Assembly (NCBI GenBank): GCA_004151065.3
Contig: NWUY0300018856.1
Coordinates: forward strand, 40,344 to 50,370
Direction of reading: 5' to 3'
Length of the DNA: 10,027 nucleotides
DNA from: Larix sibirica
Taxonomy: Eukaryota; Streptophyta; Pinopsida; Pinales; Pinaceae
Shown: piece by piece, positions 1-8,536 of the stretch
Numbering within the stretch: the stretch's first letter is position 1
Layout of the letters: the number at the start of each line of letters is the position of its first letter
The notes under the pieces: model-generated
Seen by the model: the letters and a program-made list of their open reading frames with translations, nothing else
Database searches by the model: none
What the model was told of the DNA's origin: nothing
Position numbers and translations under genes: made by a program

Positions 1-357
1 CAACTTGGAGTCAAGTTGATTCTCTGAATCAGCCTAGTACCAGCCAAGTATAAAAAAAGTGGGAATTTTCTAGCTTACGTTGCTGCCCTTTTTTCGTCTT
101 CTTTAGCTTGTTTTTCAGTATTTTCTTATGTAGGTGCTAAGTTTGGTATTTTTTGTCCTTTTTGTGATTTAGTGTCCCAGTCCTACTTCTCCTTGGTGGG
201 GTCCGGGGTTCTGCATTTTTTTTCGTGGTTGGCTCTTGGTTTTTCCCCGTTTCTTTCAAATTAAGGGCACAGGTGGTGGCTCTGTGGCTTGGCGTTTTTT
301 CCTCTGTGTCAGGGTATTTGCCTGTTTTTTGACTGGAGGTTCCGATCACCTCTACTT
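1..357 (+). other. T-rich leader (probable LINE-A 5' UTR)
   Basis: No convincing coding sequence precedes the first ATG in the ORF1 frame, at 358. The stretch from about 60 to 300 is strongly T/pyrimidine-rich with several T runs, unlike the A/T-mixed DNA elsewhere in the window. It is best read as the untranslated leader of LINE-A, which would carry the internal promoter such elements need. No specific promoter motif can be named. The first 60 bases could be either element or flank. Confidence 0.55.
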
Positions 358-1926
358 ATGGACTCTTTTCCCCTTTTTCGGGAGTCTTTATCCCTTTCAA
401 GCCCTAGAGAGTCTGATAGCAAACCCTTTCTTTCTGGTGATGGCGTGACAAAAAATAGGAATCTGTTTGGAGCTAGGGCCAACCTGAGAAGACATTTGAA
501 GACTGTTAAAGCAAGGGATTTTATTGACAGGTATGAGATCAACACTGATTTTTAATATTGAAAGGATTGAGATGTTGGCGGAGCGTTCCCTAGTGGGGAG
601 ATTGGAGTTTTCCTTTGGTTCAAAAGTGGAAATCTCTGAGTGGGCTAACAAATACTGGGTTCCCTTGACTGGGATGACGTCGAGAGTTAATCTATTGATT
701 AATCGATCAATTTTGTTCGACTTTTCTGATTCGGCTATTATTGAACGGATTCTAGCAATCTTTTGGCCTTTTAAGCAAGGCTCTTTATTCCTGAAACGTT
801 GGCATGTAAACTTTGACCCTTTAAAGGAGGTTCAGGGAAAAATGCATATGTGGATGCTTATCCTGGGTTTACCAATTGAGCTTTGGTTGGAGGAGGTCAT
901 TGTTGGTATGGCCAACACTGTTTGTAGATTTGTTTGGATGGATAAGAATAACCTTTTTGGGATGGATAAAAGATATGCTAAAGTCATGGTTGAATTGGAT
1001 ATGAGTTTAGGTCTGCCTGTAGAAATTGATGTGGTATGGGAGAGTAGGGTTTAGCGTCAGAAACTTGATTTTTTCAAAATCCCTTTTCGGTGCTTCTCCT
1101 GCTGTGAAATGGGACATGTTAAGGCTAAATGTCCCTTTTTGCGGGGTCGCAGGGAGGTTCATTCTGATGATTTTTGTTTCTCGATCCCCAAGCACTCTAT
1201 GTCAAAGACTTTGATCTCAAATCCTGGTAAGTGTATTTCTTGGCCTTTGGCTTTATTTTTAGAGGTATCAAAAGAAGAACTAGCCATTATTGAAAATTCT
1301 GAAAAGGATCTTGCTAGACGTATTTCAAAGGGAGAATTTATTTTGTGTCATGACTTGTCTACGGGTCGTTTGGTCAAAAAAGTTGGGTTGGATTCTCAGT
1401 CTCCCCTTGTAGTCCGCAATTTATCTGGTGATTTGGATTTCATTGAGTCATAGGGTTCTTTACCTATAGCTTTACCTTGTGAGACTCCTCTGGCCGAGAT
1501 CTTGAGCCCTTCCAACCCTATTCTGATCCCTTCTGTTGATACCTAGGTTTTGTGTTCTCTGCCAAATTCTGAGTCTGTCTTAGAGACAAACCCTACGGTT
1601 GATCCTTCTTCTATTTTCTCTGCTGAAGATAAGACTATTCTAGATGGTTGTGGATATGTTGCTTTTGATAAGGTTTCGGATCTTTACCCTTTACCTATTT
1701 TTTCAAAAATCCTGGTTTGAACTCTGAAGCCATTCCTTTACATTCCCTTAAATTCCAAAATGTGACCATTCAAAGAGGAAAGAAAAAAAAGAACACTTCT
1801 CTGCCTGGTTTATCTGGGATTGAGTCTTATACTCCAGTTTCTAAAAGATTGGAGGATGCTGGTTTGGAATGTTGTGACTCTGTTGAGGGCCTTAGAGTGA
1901 AAATCCCTCCTATTGTGGATTCCTAA
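358..1926 (+). pseudogene. LINE-A ORF1: broken gag-like RNA-binding protein (DUF4283-like, CCHC knuckle)
   Basis: ORF1 products of plant LINEs bind the element RNA and form the RNP used for retrotransposition. The reading path starts at ATG 358 (frame 1; begins MDSFPLF), moves to frame 2 between about 500 and 553, and returns to frame 1 near the T/A runs at 1698-1709, ending at TAA 1924-1926. That is about 520 codons, normal for this family. The frame-2 part at about 545-1050 has the DUF4283 layout: a GRLEF strand, a WPF motif, then GLPIELW and a following IAN-like helix (MANTV). A CCHC zinc knuckle follows. In-frame TAG codons at 1052, 1451 and 1544 interrupt it. The last segment (about 1705-1926) is low-complexity and Lys/Ser/Pro-containing, like the variable tails of these proteins. 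ORF2 begins directly after it. Confidence 0.85.
1091..1132 (+). other. CCHC zinc knuckle of LINE-A ORF1
   Basis: Frame 2 reads C-F-S-C-C-E-M-G-H-V-K-A-K-C, an exact C-X2-C-X4-H-X4-C knuckle, preceded by the IPFRC context typical of plant DUF4283/zf-CCHC_4 proteins. Such knuckles bind single-stranded nucleic acid. All four zinc ligands are intact although an in-frame TAG lies 36 bases upstream. Confidence 0.92.
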
Positions 1927-1940
1927 TTTCCTTTCTTTCC

Positions 1941-2610
1941 TTAAACGTGTGTGGATTGGGTAAGGTATCTAGGGCTCAGGTCTTAACCAATCTTCTTCTT
2001 GTGACTAGCCCTGGTATTGTCCTCTTTCAGGAAACTATGTGTGATGTTGCTTTCGTTGTTTCTAAGATTGGTGTGATTCTCCCTCGGTGGGAGATTGCGG
2101 CTGTCAACTCTTGTGGACTTTCGGGAGGACTAGTTGTGGCTTGGAATCCTGCTTTATTTTCCTTCAAGGTTTTTTAATCGCCTTGGGGTATCTTGTTGAA
2201 AGGGTTCTTTGTTGGTTTGAATCAGACCCTCTCTATCTTAACTTGCTATGCTCCTTATTGGGAGAGAGAGAAATTTTGGGAGTCTCTGATGTGCTCTGGT
2301 CTACTGAGCTTTGATAAACTAATCATTGCAGGAGATTTGAACTTTACTAGATCGGCTTCTGAAGTTTGGGGGTCTGCAGCCAGATTGGATGGCTTGTTTG
2401 ATTTCTTTACAAAGTTGATTGTTGAAAATGATTTTTTGGATGTTATGCCTATAAATCTGATGCCTACTTGGACCAATAGTATATTTGGAAAAGAAGGCAT
2501 TCATAAAATGCTCGACCGCTTCCTCGTGAAGGTCGATCTGCTTGGTCATTTTCAAAGATATCGTTCCTGGATTTATGAGACAAAATCTTCTGACTATTGG
2601 CCTATTTTGT
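1941..2610 (+). other. APE-like endonuclease domain of LINE-A ORF2 (degenerate)
   Basis: Motifs appear in the right order in frame 0: LNVCGLG with its Asn at 1944; FQET with the catalytic Glu at 2031; GGLVVAW; CYAPY with its Tyr at 2247; AGDLNF with Asp 2334 and Asn 2340; TWTN; LDRFL with Asp 2514; and SDYWP at 2589-2603. In active APE-type LINE endonucleases the last motif is SDH, where His is catalytic; here the codon at 2595-2597 is TAT (Tyr). A TAA at 2175 also cuts the domain. The usual SWN triad is SLN here. Confidence 0.9.
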
Positions 2611-3249
2611 TGCAATTGGATGATTATGGACAAAAGGTTTCTTATCCTTTTAAGTTTAATAGCTCTTGGCTGGAACATGATGATTTTTGTGTCATGGTTA
2701 GAGACTTTTGGAAGAAGATATATGTGGAAGATGCAAATCCTGTGGAACTTTTCTGTCAAAAAATGAGGGGTCTGAAAGAAGTTGTAACTGTTTGGATAAA
2801 GAATAGGAAGGATACCGATCATTTTGAACTTTCCCAGTTGGAAAAGAAAATTCAGAATTCTTTTGATGAAAACTTCAGCGGTTCATTAGATTTCGAATCT
2901 TTTGAAACTTTGAAAAAAATTGAGAAAAAAAAAGAAGAGATTCTTTTACAGGAGGAGAAAGAATGGCGCCTTAAAAGTAGAGCTATATGGATGACCCATG
3001 GAGATAAAAATTCAAAATGTTTTCATGCCTATGCTTCTACTAGAAGAAATCTAAATAATATATGGGAAATCCAAGACTCCCAAGGTGTGTTGGTTACAGG
3101 TTTGAAGCTTTTTAAAAAGGAAGCTATCAATTTTTTTGGAAATATTTATAAAGATCTTGGAGATAGTGACTTACTTGAGCAGATAAAAGTTGCTAGACTT
3201 TACCCTCGGTTCTTTAATGATCGGGATGCTTATGGGTTGGGAAAGGAAG

Positions 3250-4240
3250 TATCTTTGGATGAAATTGAAGATACTTTAAAATTCTTTGCGAAGGAAAAGA
3301 GTCCCGAGCCAAATGGATGGTTGGTGGAACTATATATTCATTTTTTTGATATTATGGGGGAGGATATCAAAAGTATGGTGAACGTTTCTAGAATTAATGG
3401 CTATATTTCTGGAGCTCTAAATTCCACCTTTGTGACCCTAATCCCTAAAAATAACAAACTCCAATCCTTTGGAGAGTTTCGCCCGATTGCCTTATGCAAT
3501 CTAGCCTACAAACTGATTTCAAAGATTATTGCCCAAAGATTAAAGGTAGCTCTCTAGGAACACATATCTAATGAACAGTTTGGTTTCTTAACTCGTCAGC
3601 AGATCCATGATGCAATTGGGATCTATCAGGAGATTCTGCACACAATTAAGATTCGGAAGATGAAGGATTTTCTACTAAAAATGGATTTGTAAAAACCATA
3701 TGATCGGGTGAATTGGTCTTTCCTAAGACTTGTTCTGATTCAGATAGGACTCCCACCTTTGATGATTAACTGGATCATGGCCTGTATTACTTATATGAAT
3801 AGTGTTGTGTTGGTAAATGGTACCCCATCTTCTTTCTTTAATTTTTCTTGAGGAATCTGACAAGGATTTCCACTCTCCCCTCTCCTCTTTTGATTGGTCA
3901 TAGATGGTTTCAGCAGACTGGTTAATCAGCCAAAAGTAGAGGTTTGATCAATGGTGTTAAGCTGGCAAAAGATTGCGTCTTGTCACACATTCTTTTTGTT
4001 GATGATATCTTGGTGGCTGGAATGGATTCAATTGATGAATGGAAGCACTATAGTGATATAATCAAGACCTTTTGCAAAGCTACTGGAATGAAGGTTAGCA
4101 ATTTGAAATCCAACTTTTATCAGTTTGGTGTGAATGATCTAATTTTGAAAGAAATTTCTGATATTTTTCCCTTCAAGTGTTTCTTTCTGGAAGACGGGTT
4201 CAAGTATTTGGGTTTCTTTTTTAAACCAAATAATTATCTT
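3250..4240 (+). other. Reverse transcriptase domain of LINE-A ORF2 (RVT_1-like, degenerate)
   Basis: Visible blocks are a decayed KSPGPDG-type motif (KSPEPNG, about 3298), NSTFVTLIPK, FRPIALCN followed by YKLISKIIAQRLK, EQFGF, the motif A Asp at 3684 followed by YDRVNW, the motif B region QGFPLSPLLF (about 3861-3890) and the active-site FVDD at 3995-4006. All three catalytic aspartates (3684, 4001, 4004) survive. Stops at 3555, 3690, 3849, 3858 and 3891 and a one-base shift near 3929 break the domain. FVDD is a tolerated variant of the usual YADD/FADD box in non-LTR elements. Confidence 0.93.
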
Positions 4241-5114
4241 ATCAAATAGTGTATTTGGTTACATCGAAAAGTTGAGAATCGTATTGCACATTGGTCTTTT
4301 CAGCTTTTGTCCATTGGGGGAAAGCTTATTTTGGTGAAATATGTGCTATCAAGCATGCCTGTTTACTGGTTTTCCCTTATTGAAGTGCCATCCTTTATCA
4401 TTAATGCTCTAAGGAAGTGTTTCTTCAACTTTCTTTGGACCAGTAGCTTTGCTCATGCTAAGATATCTATGGTTGGCTGGGAGATACTTTCAAGACTTGA
4501 AAGATTTGGCAGCTAGGGTATCAAAGACTTGGGAATTTTTAGCTCTGCTCTGAGACTAAAATGCATGTGGAGGGGCATTTTTGGAAATACTCTTTGGTCC
4601 AAAGTATATCAGACCAAATATCTCAAATATGATGTGTATGATTGGATAAGAAACCCAAAGCAAGTTGGTTGGAATTTCTCTCCAATTTGGAGGGGCTTTA
4701 TGAAAGTTATTATTTGGATTGTAAAAGACATGTTTTGGTAGGTCGTTTCTGGTGAAAAAATCATGGTTGTCTTGGATCCCATTGTCAGGATGGAAGATTC
4801 ATATATCCTCTCTGACAGATTGGCACAATATCCGAAGGCTCTTGGTTGTTCTACTTTAAACAGAATTCTAATTCGTAATCAGAATGATTCTCAATCTGAT
4901 GTATGGATGAATGCTAAGGATCTCGGGCTTGTTGGGTCTTTTGCACAGGAGTGGGATAGATATATTAGGGATATAAACTCAATAGGAGTTAAAATTAATT
5001 TGGACAGTGACCAAGTGGTATGGATTGGGAATCCTAGCTCAGGATCAGTGACAGCAAAGACTGCTTACAATAGAATTATTCAGGATAGATATACTTTCCC
5101 TCAAAACTGGTGGT

Positions 5115-5300
5115 ATAAGAGATTATGGAAGTGGAAGGTCCCCTTAAAGTTGAAATGTTTTTTATGGCTTACTCTCGAGGATAAACTTAAGACTTGGGAG
5201 AATCTGTTGAAGCGAGGTTGGACTGGTCCAAGTAGATGCAATCTTTGTTTGATTGAAGCTGAAACTACTCAACATTTATTCGTGGATTGTTGTTTTACAA
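5115..5300 (+). other. zf-RVT zinc-binding region of LINE-A ORF2
   Basis: Frame 2 shows the WWYKRLWKWKVPLKLKCFLW lead-in typical of the zf-RVT region. A C-X2-C-X8-H-X4-C cluster follows, with Cys at 5237 and 5246, His at 5273 and Cys at 5288. The ligands are intact. In plant LINEs this region follows the RT and is thought to bind nucleic acid. Confidence 0.88.
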
Positions 5301-5593
5301 ACAAAATTTGGAATTTTTGTTCTTCAAAACAGAGTTTTGCTCATCAATGGGATGTTGCATATTTCAGCTACTATTTGTTAAATTGGTACATAAATTGCAA
5401 ACCTTTCTTTACATTAGCTATTTGTATTGCCTAGTCAATGTGGGATTCCCGGAATTGTGCTTTATTCTAGGATCTACAACCAAATGTGTTGACTTGTAGC
5501 TTGTCTGCTTAGAAGATGTTTTATATGTATAAGGATCATAAGCATAAACTTCTGGTTGATAGAGTCAGTCATTTTTCTTTCAAAGTGACTCAG

Positions 5594-5970
5594 CTTGTAT
5601 TATTTTTTGATGGTGCTACTCAAAATGGGATCTGTGCGGTTGGAGGAGTGATTTTTCTGAATGAAGATCATTACTTTACTATTCAACTCCACTATGGGGT
5701 GGGGAGTAACATGAAGGCTGAACTCATGGCTCTCTGGTGTGTTTTAAAGATGGTGAACATATTTGGATTAGTAGATATCAAAGTTTTTGGAGATTCACGT
5801 GTAACCATCAAATGGGCAACATGTGATTTCAAGCTAAATGTTACTAATCTTTGACACTAGTGTATTCACACTTGAAAGGAAATTTCTATGCTTCAGAATA
5901 TTTCCTTTGAGCATATTTATAGGGAACGCAACTCTCTAGTAGACAAATTGTCCAAACAAACTCTTGATGG
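5594..5970 (+). other. RNase H domain of LINE-A ORF2 (RVT_3-like)
   Basis: Frame 2 contains the four-acidic-residue RNase H signature: FFDGAT with Asp at 5609, MKAELMAL with Glu at 5720, FGDSRV with Asp at 5792, and HIYRERNSLVDKLSK with Asp at 5942. The domain would degrade the RNA strand of RNA/DNA hybrids during second-strand synthesis. Plant LINEs are known to have acquired an RNase H of the archaeal-like type at this C-terminal position. Stops at 5852, 5858 and 5873 fall in the segment between the third and fourth acidic residues, so the fold is broken although every catalytic residue remains. Confidence 0.9.
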
Positions 5971-6019
5971 TATAGAAGGAAATCTTATTTGGGAGGAATG
6001 GTTGAACAATGACATCTAG

Positions 6020-6332
6020 GATATGGGTGTTACCTATTTTTTTGACTAAGTTCTTTAGCTGATAGTTGAAGAATTCTATTGTTCTTTTTTGACGGCTTTC
6101 TTTTGTGATAAGTTTTGAGATGTTTGATCCTCCTTTGTTTAGATTGTAATTGCTAATTTCCTTTCATGTATATGAAGGGGTACTTTGAGAAAAGATTCGG
6201 GTAGATAGTTCCTATTTTGCCTAGGTTGTTCCAGCTAGAATATTTTGTTGTATATAGTTTCTTCTTAAGAACCAAGATGCTCATTGTACTATTTGATTCC
6301 TAATGAATATCAATAGTAGTTTTTTTCTGCTG
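6020..6332 (+). other. LINE-A 3' UTR
   Basis: Noncoding T-rich stretch between the end of ORF2 and the A-rich tail. Near its end it has TAATGAAT (6301-6308), then a T-run and CTGCTG directly before the tail. It would carry the RNA 3' end recognised by the element's own RT. It is short, as expected of plant L1-like elements. If ORF2 originally ended at TAA 6047, the UTR starts at 6050. Confidence 0.75.
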
Positions 6333-6348
6333 AAAAAAAAATAAAAAA
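6333..6348 (+). repeat. A-rich tail of LINE-A
   Basis: Nine A, one T and six A in a row directly follow the 3' UTR. Such a tail is left by target-primed reverse transcription of a polyadenylated LINE RNA and sets the 3' border of the element. Confidence 0.85.
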
Positions 6349-6716
6349 TCTTTATATGGTATTTCATCATCGTACAATAACTATGTTATATCTTTAATTT
6401 ATTCTAATAAATTTTTAATATTTTAAATAAATTGATATATATATATGACCATCTTTGATATCTATCAATGTAAAATAATTTTTGTTCCTTTAAAGATGAC
6501 TTATTTCATTTAATTAATGTATCATATCTTAATAGTAATTATAATTCTAAAAAAATAATATAGAAACACATATATTATTGATTATCTAATTAACAATGCA
6601 CACATTCATAAAAAAAAGTTATATTATAATGCTCAATTCATTACAACATCATAATTTAACCATAACCCATATTAAAGATGACAAATGTTACAAAAAATAT
6701 TAGTATTTATATTCAT
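6349..6716. other. AT-rich spacer, no gene seen
   Basis: Very AT-rich DNA with short AT-alternating runs (for example 6433-6446) and no reading frame with recognisable content on either strand. On the minus strand it lies just downstream of the RNase H remnant, so it could include the 3' part of that older element, but no motif proves this. Confidence 0.6.
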
Positions 6717-7200
6717 TCATATAAGTATATCCTTCACCAACTTGCATAAAAGAGAGTTTATATACTTGGGAAAGTTCTCGATAATATATGGAACCATGAG
6801 AATATTAGGGTATCTAATATATCTCAAAGGGTCCTCATTTTTTATCCGGATGCTCTTATATAAGTAAACTACTTCATTGGCCATATGATCCACCATAGAA
6901 TTGTTTTCTCTTGAAAAATATAGAGTGCTACCATAATCCATGAGGCAAGCAATCCATGGATTTTTTGGAATATGCTTGACACCACCATTACTTCCTTAGG
7001 TTTCCCCTTCCTTGCTTGATTGATTATGAAGGAGGACTTTCCAAAAATCATAGTAGAATTAATTTGTTGGGACTATAGAAACAATATTCCAAGGGACACA
7101 ACATTTAACACAACTTAGTTATTTGTTTTTATTCCAAGTCCCCACGCATAAGTCAATTCAAGTTTTTCATCAAGGCCTAAGATAACCACCCCCAACCTAC
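6717..7200 (-). pseudogene. Orphan RNase H remnant of a third retroelement
   Basis: Minus-strand translation from about 7196 downwards gives a degraded RNase H. In one frame there is GVVILGLDEKLEL, then a GLGIKTNN motif, then a FGKSSFIINQ block (about 7050-7020). After a frameshift (between about 6985 and 6930) comes YFSRENNSMVDHMANE (about 6917-6870). These match, in order, the first-strand region, the TNNxAE motif, the GDS motif and the terminal REnN..AD.lAN motif of RVT_3-type RNase H. In-frame TAA (7115-7117) and TAG (7073-7075) interrupt it. Two catalytic residues are lost: the TNNxAE Glu is Val and the GDS Asp is Lys. The first acidic residue is not readable. No RT or zf-RVT sequence is visible next to it, so it may derive from a LINE or another plant element with an archaeal-like RNase H. 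It is more decayed than either LINE. Confidence 0.7.
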
Positions 7201-7457
7201 CACCCTTAGCTTGTTTCCAAAGTACTTCGAATATTAATAATCCATAGAAACAACAAACATATTGGACAACAAATAGTGTATCTAAAAAAATCATCTCAAG
7301 CTTTATCTTTCTATCATTGAAAAGTTTTATTACAATTTATTCAATTTTTTTATTTCCAAAAAAATCATTCTTTCTTTCATTAAAATGTTACACTAAAAAC
7401 TTTACTAATTTTTATTTAAAAAAAATCAATTAAATTTTTTTGTTTGTTTGATTATAT
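7201..7457. other. AT-rich spacer, no gene seen
   Basis: AT-rich DNA with A and T runs. A minus-strand stretch at about 7200-7260 may hold a scrambled start of the RNase H remnant, but frameshifts make it unreadable. Its right edge is the target site used by LINE-B. Confidence 0.55.
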
Positions 7458-7473
7458 TAAAAATTATTATCTT
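7458..7473. repeat. Target-site duplication of LINE-B, copy at its 3' end
   Basis: TAAAAATTATTATCTT is identical, base for base, to 9436-9451. It lies directly against the oligo(A) tail of LINE-B (read as T on the plus strand), so the last one or two T may be shared with the tail. Confidence 0.9.
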
Positions 7474-7478
7474 TTTTT

Positions 7479-7742
7479 GAGAGAAAATGCGTAATTCATT
7501 ATAAGAAATAAATTATATAGTGCATAGACATATCATTGTATTAACTAGAATTCAAGAAGATATGCAACAAGTACATTAGATACTAATATCCAAAAATATC
7601 CAAGGGGAATCAAAAGAACCCAAAAACATATAACAAAAAGATAAAATGTTAATATAGTCTACTACATGATTTTACATTGTATAGGCTCAAACAAACCAAC
7701 ATTTAACATTTAGACCCAATGGTCTAAATTCAACACTCAGAG
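7479..7742 (-). other. LINE-B 3' UTR and terminal motif
   Basis: Noncoding minus-strand sequence after the ORF2 stop, ending in TAATGAAT (7501-7494) about 15 bases before the oligo(A) tail, with a short pyrimidine-rich stretch (TTTTCTCTC) between. The same arrangement is seen at the LINE-A 3' end. Confidence 0.75.
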
Positions 7743-7856
7743 TCAAATCAACCTCCTAATATTCTCAAAAATTATTGGAACAGGATCCAGTTCCTACAAG
7801 TTATCATCAACGTGTTCCCATAACTTCCATGACCCCCCAGTTAGTTGTAACCCTTA

Positions 7857-8235
7857 CTTTGAAAGAAAGTCTTCCTGAGAATTGCTTTCATGATAAATAT
7901 GTTGAAAACTAATAAATTGAAATATACACGTGAGCTATATCAGTTCTTCAAAAATAGTCACCAAGTATATGTTCTTAGGGTCCCTCTTGAATTTCATCCA
8001 ATCCAAAACAAACATTGAATCTCCAAAGGCTTGGAGCCTATTGATACCTTTAGAATGAGCCAATGCCAAAATAATATTAAAGGCCAATAGTTCTGCTTTG
8101 TCAAGTTTGAACTCTGGCCCAACCCAGCTGAGAAGCTATACCAGTGTTGGTTGTATAAGTGAAGCAAGCCACCTGCTCCACCCAAATATGGATTTGCTTG
8201 GGAGGCACTATCGAAACATGCCCAATAGACCGATC
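7857..8235 (-). other. RNase H domain of LINE-B (frameshifted)
   Basis: Minus strand shows CFDSASQANP with Asp at 8212-8210, GGAGGLL, and a GLGQSSNLTK motif. After a one-base frameshift come AELLAFN with Glu at 8093-8091, QAFGDSMFVLDW with Asp at 8021-8019, and HIYHESNSQEDFLSK with Asp at 7871-7869. All four acidic residues are visible, though no single frame holds them. Order and spacing match the LINE-A RNase H. Confidence 0.88.
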
Positions 8236-8536
8236 TGTCAATCTCTTCATCCACCACCCTTCCAATGGGAAGAGCACTACTGATCTGAGGTAGAGTTCTA
8301 ATGATTGCTAAACATTTTGAGATGTAGAAGATGGGAGCCATGTATTTGTATTCAAAATTAGCTTGGTTCCCATTGAGCCAAAATCCTCACAAGATAAGGG
8401 TATGTAGAGCTTTGAAGTCTTCAAAATGCACATTTGAGTGCCAATCTTTTAAAGTATCATAGACAGATATCCCATTCCATATGAATTTCATTCCAGAGTA
8501 TTGTGACACTAAGTACCACATACTCCTTATGGAATT

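Larger units (their letters stand above)
1929..6019 (+). pseudogene. LINE-A ORF2: broken endonuclease / reverse transcriptase / RNase H polyprotein
   Basis: ORF2 carries out target-primed reverse transcription: an APE-type endonuclease nicks DNA and the RT extends the 3' end on LINE RNA. The frame is open from 1896 (frame 0), overlapping the end of ORF1. No in-frame ATG precedes the endonuclease motifs, so the start shown is only the first codon after the ORF1 stop. Domains in order: APE endonuclease (about 1941-2610), a linker with the conserved SRAIWMTHGDKNSKCFH block (about 2970-3025), RT (about 3250-4240), thumb-like region (about 4260-4540), zf-RVT (about 5115-5300) and RNase H (about 5594-5970). 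Frame 0 runs to about 3929, then frame 2 to the end. In-frame stops lie at 2175, 3555, 3690, 3849, 3858, 3891, 4247, 4514, 4739, 5432, 5468, 5510, 5852, 5858 and 5873. If the TAG at 6017 is also a decayed codon, the original stop may be the TAA at 6047. Roughly 1,365 codons, a usual ORF2 length for RNase H-bearing plant LINEs. Confidence 0.93.
1..6348 (+). mobile_element. LINE-A: near full-length, degenerate L1-like non-LTR retrotransposon
   Basis: The order is leader, ORF1 (DUF4283-like plus CCHC knuckle), ORF2 (APE endonuclease, RT, zf-RVT, RNase H), 3' UTR and A-rich tail, all on one strand. That order is the architecture of plant L1-clade LINEs with an acquired RNase H. The 3' end is marked by the A-rich tail at 6333-6348. 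The 5' end is not defined: no copy of the sequence following the tail was found near position 1, so the element may begin inside the first hundred bases or upstream of the window. ORF2 carries about fifteen in-frame stops and at least one frameshift; ORF1 has two internal stops and two frameshifts. The copy cannot encode working proteins. No LTRs were seen. Confidence 0.93.

Noticed and set aside
1-60. Search for the 5' copy of a LINE-A target-site duplication
   Set aside because: The sequence after the A-rich tail (CTTTATATGGTATT) has no convincing match near the start of the window. Short shared A runs are not enough.
236-448. Plus-strand frame and overlapping minus-strand frames in the leader
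   Set aside because: T-rich DNA gives Phe/Leu-rich translations by composition alone. Only the frame leading into ATG 358 connects to ORF1.
2319-2822. 167-codon minus-strand reading frame
   Set aside because: It lies wholly antisense to the LINE-A endonuclease, has no recognisable motif, and is a by-product of the plus-strand codon pattern.
5287-5499. Alternative frame over the zf-RVT / linker region of LINE-A
   Set aside because: Frame 2 contains the zinc ligands and continues through conserved W-M-W-D-S-R-N-like sequence into RNase H, with stops that fit decayed codons. The other frame has no family motif.
1-6348. LTR retrotransposon interpretation
   Set aside because: No long terminal repeats, protease or integrase were seen. 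The APE endonuclease, zf-RVT and A-tail define a non-LTR element.
6685-6867. 60-codon plus-strand frame in the spacer
   Set aside because: It is antisense to the RNase H remnant, and the minus-strand reading has recognisable motifs.
7994-8341. Stand-alone 115-codon minus-strand gene
   Set aside because: It is the first half of the LINE-B RNase H. The frame changes at about 8094-8100 and the real domain continues in another frame.
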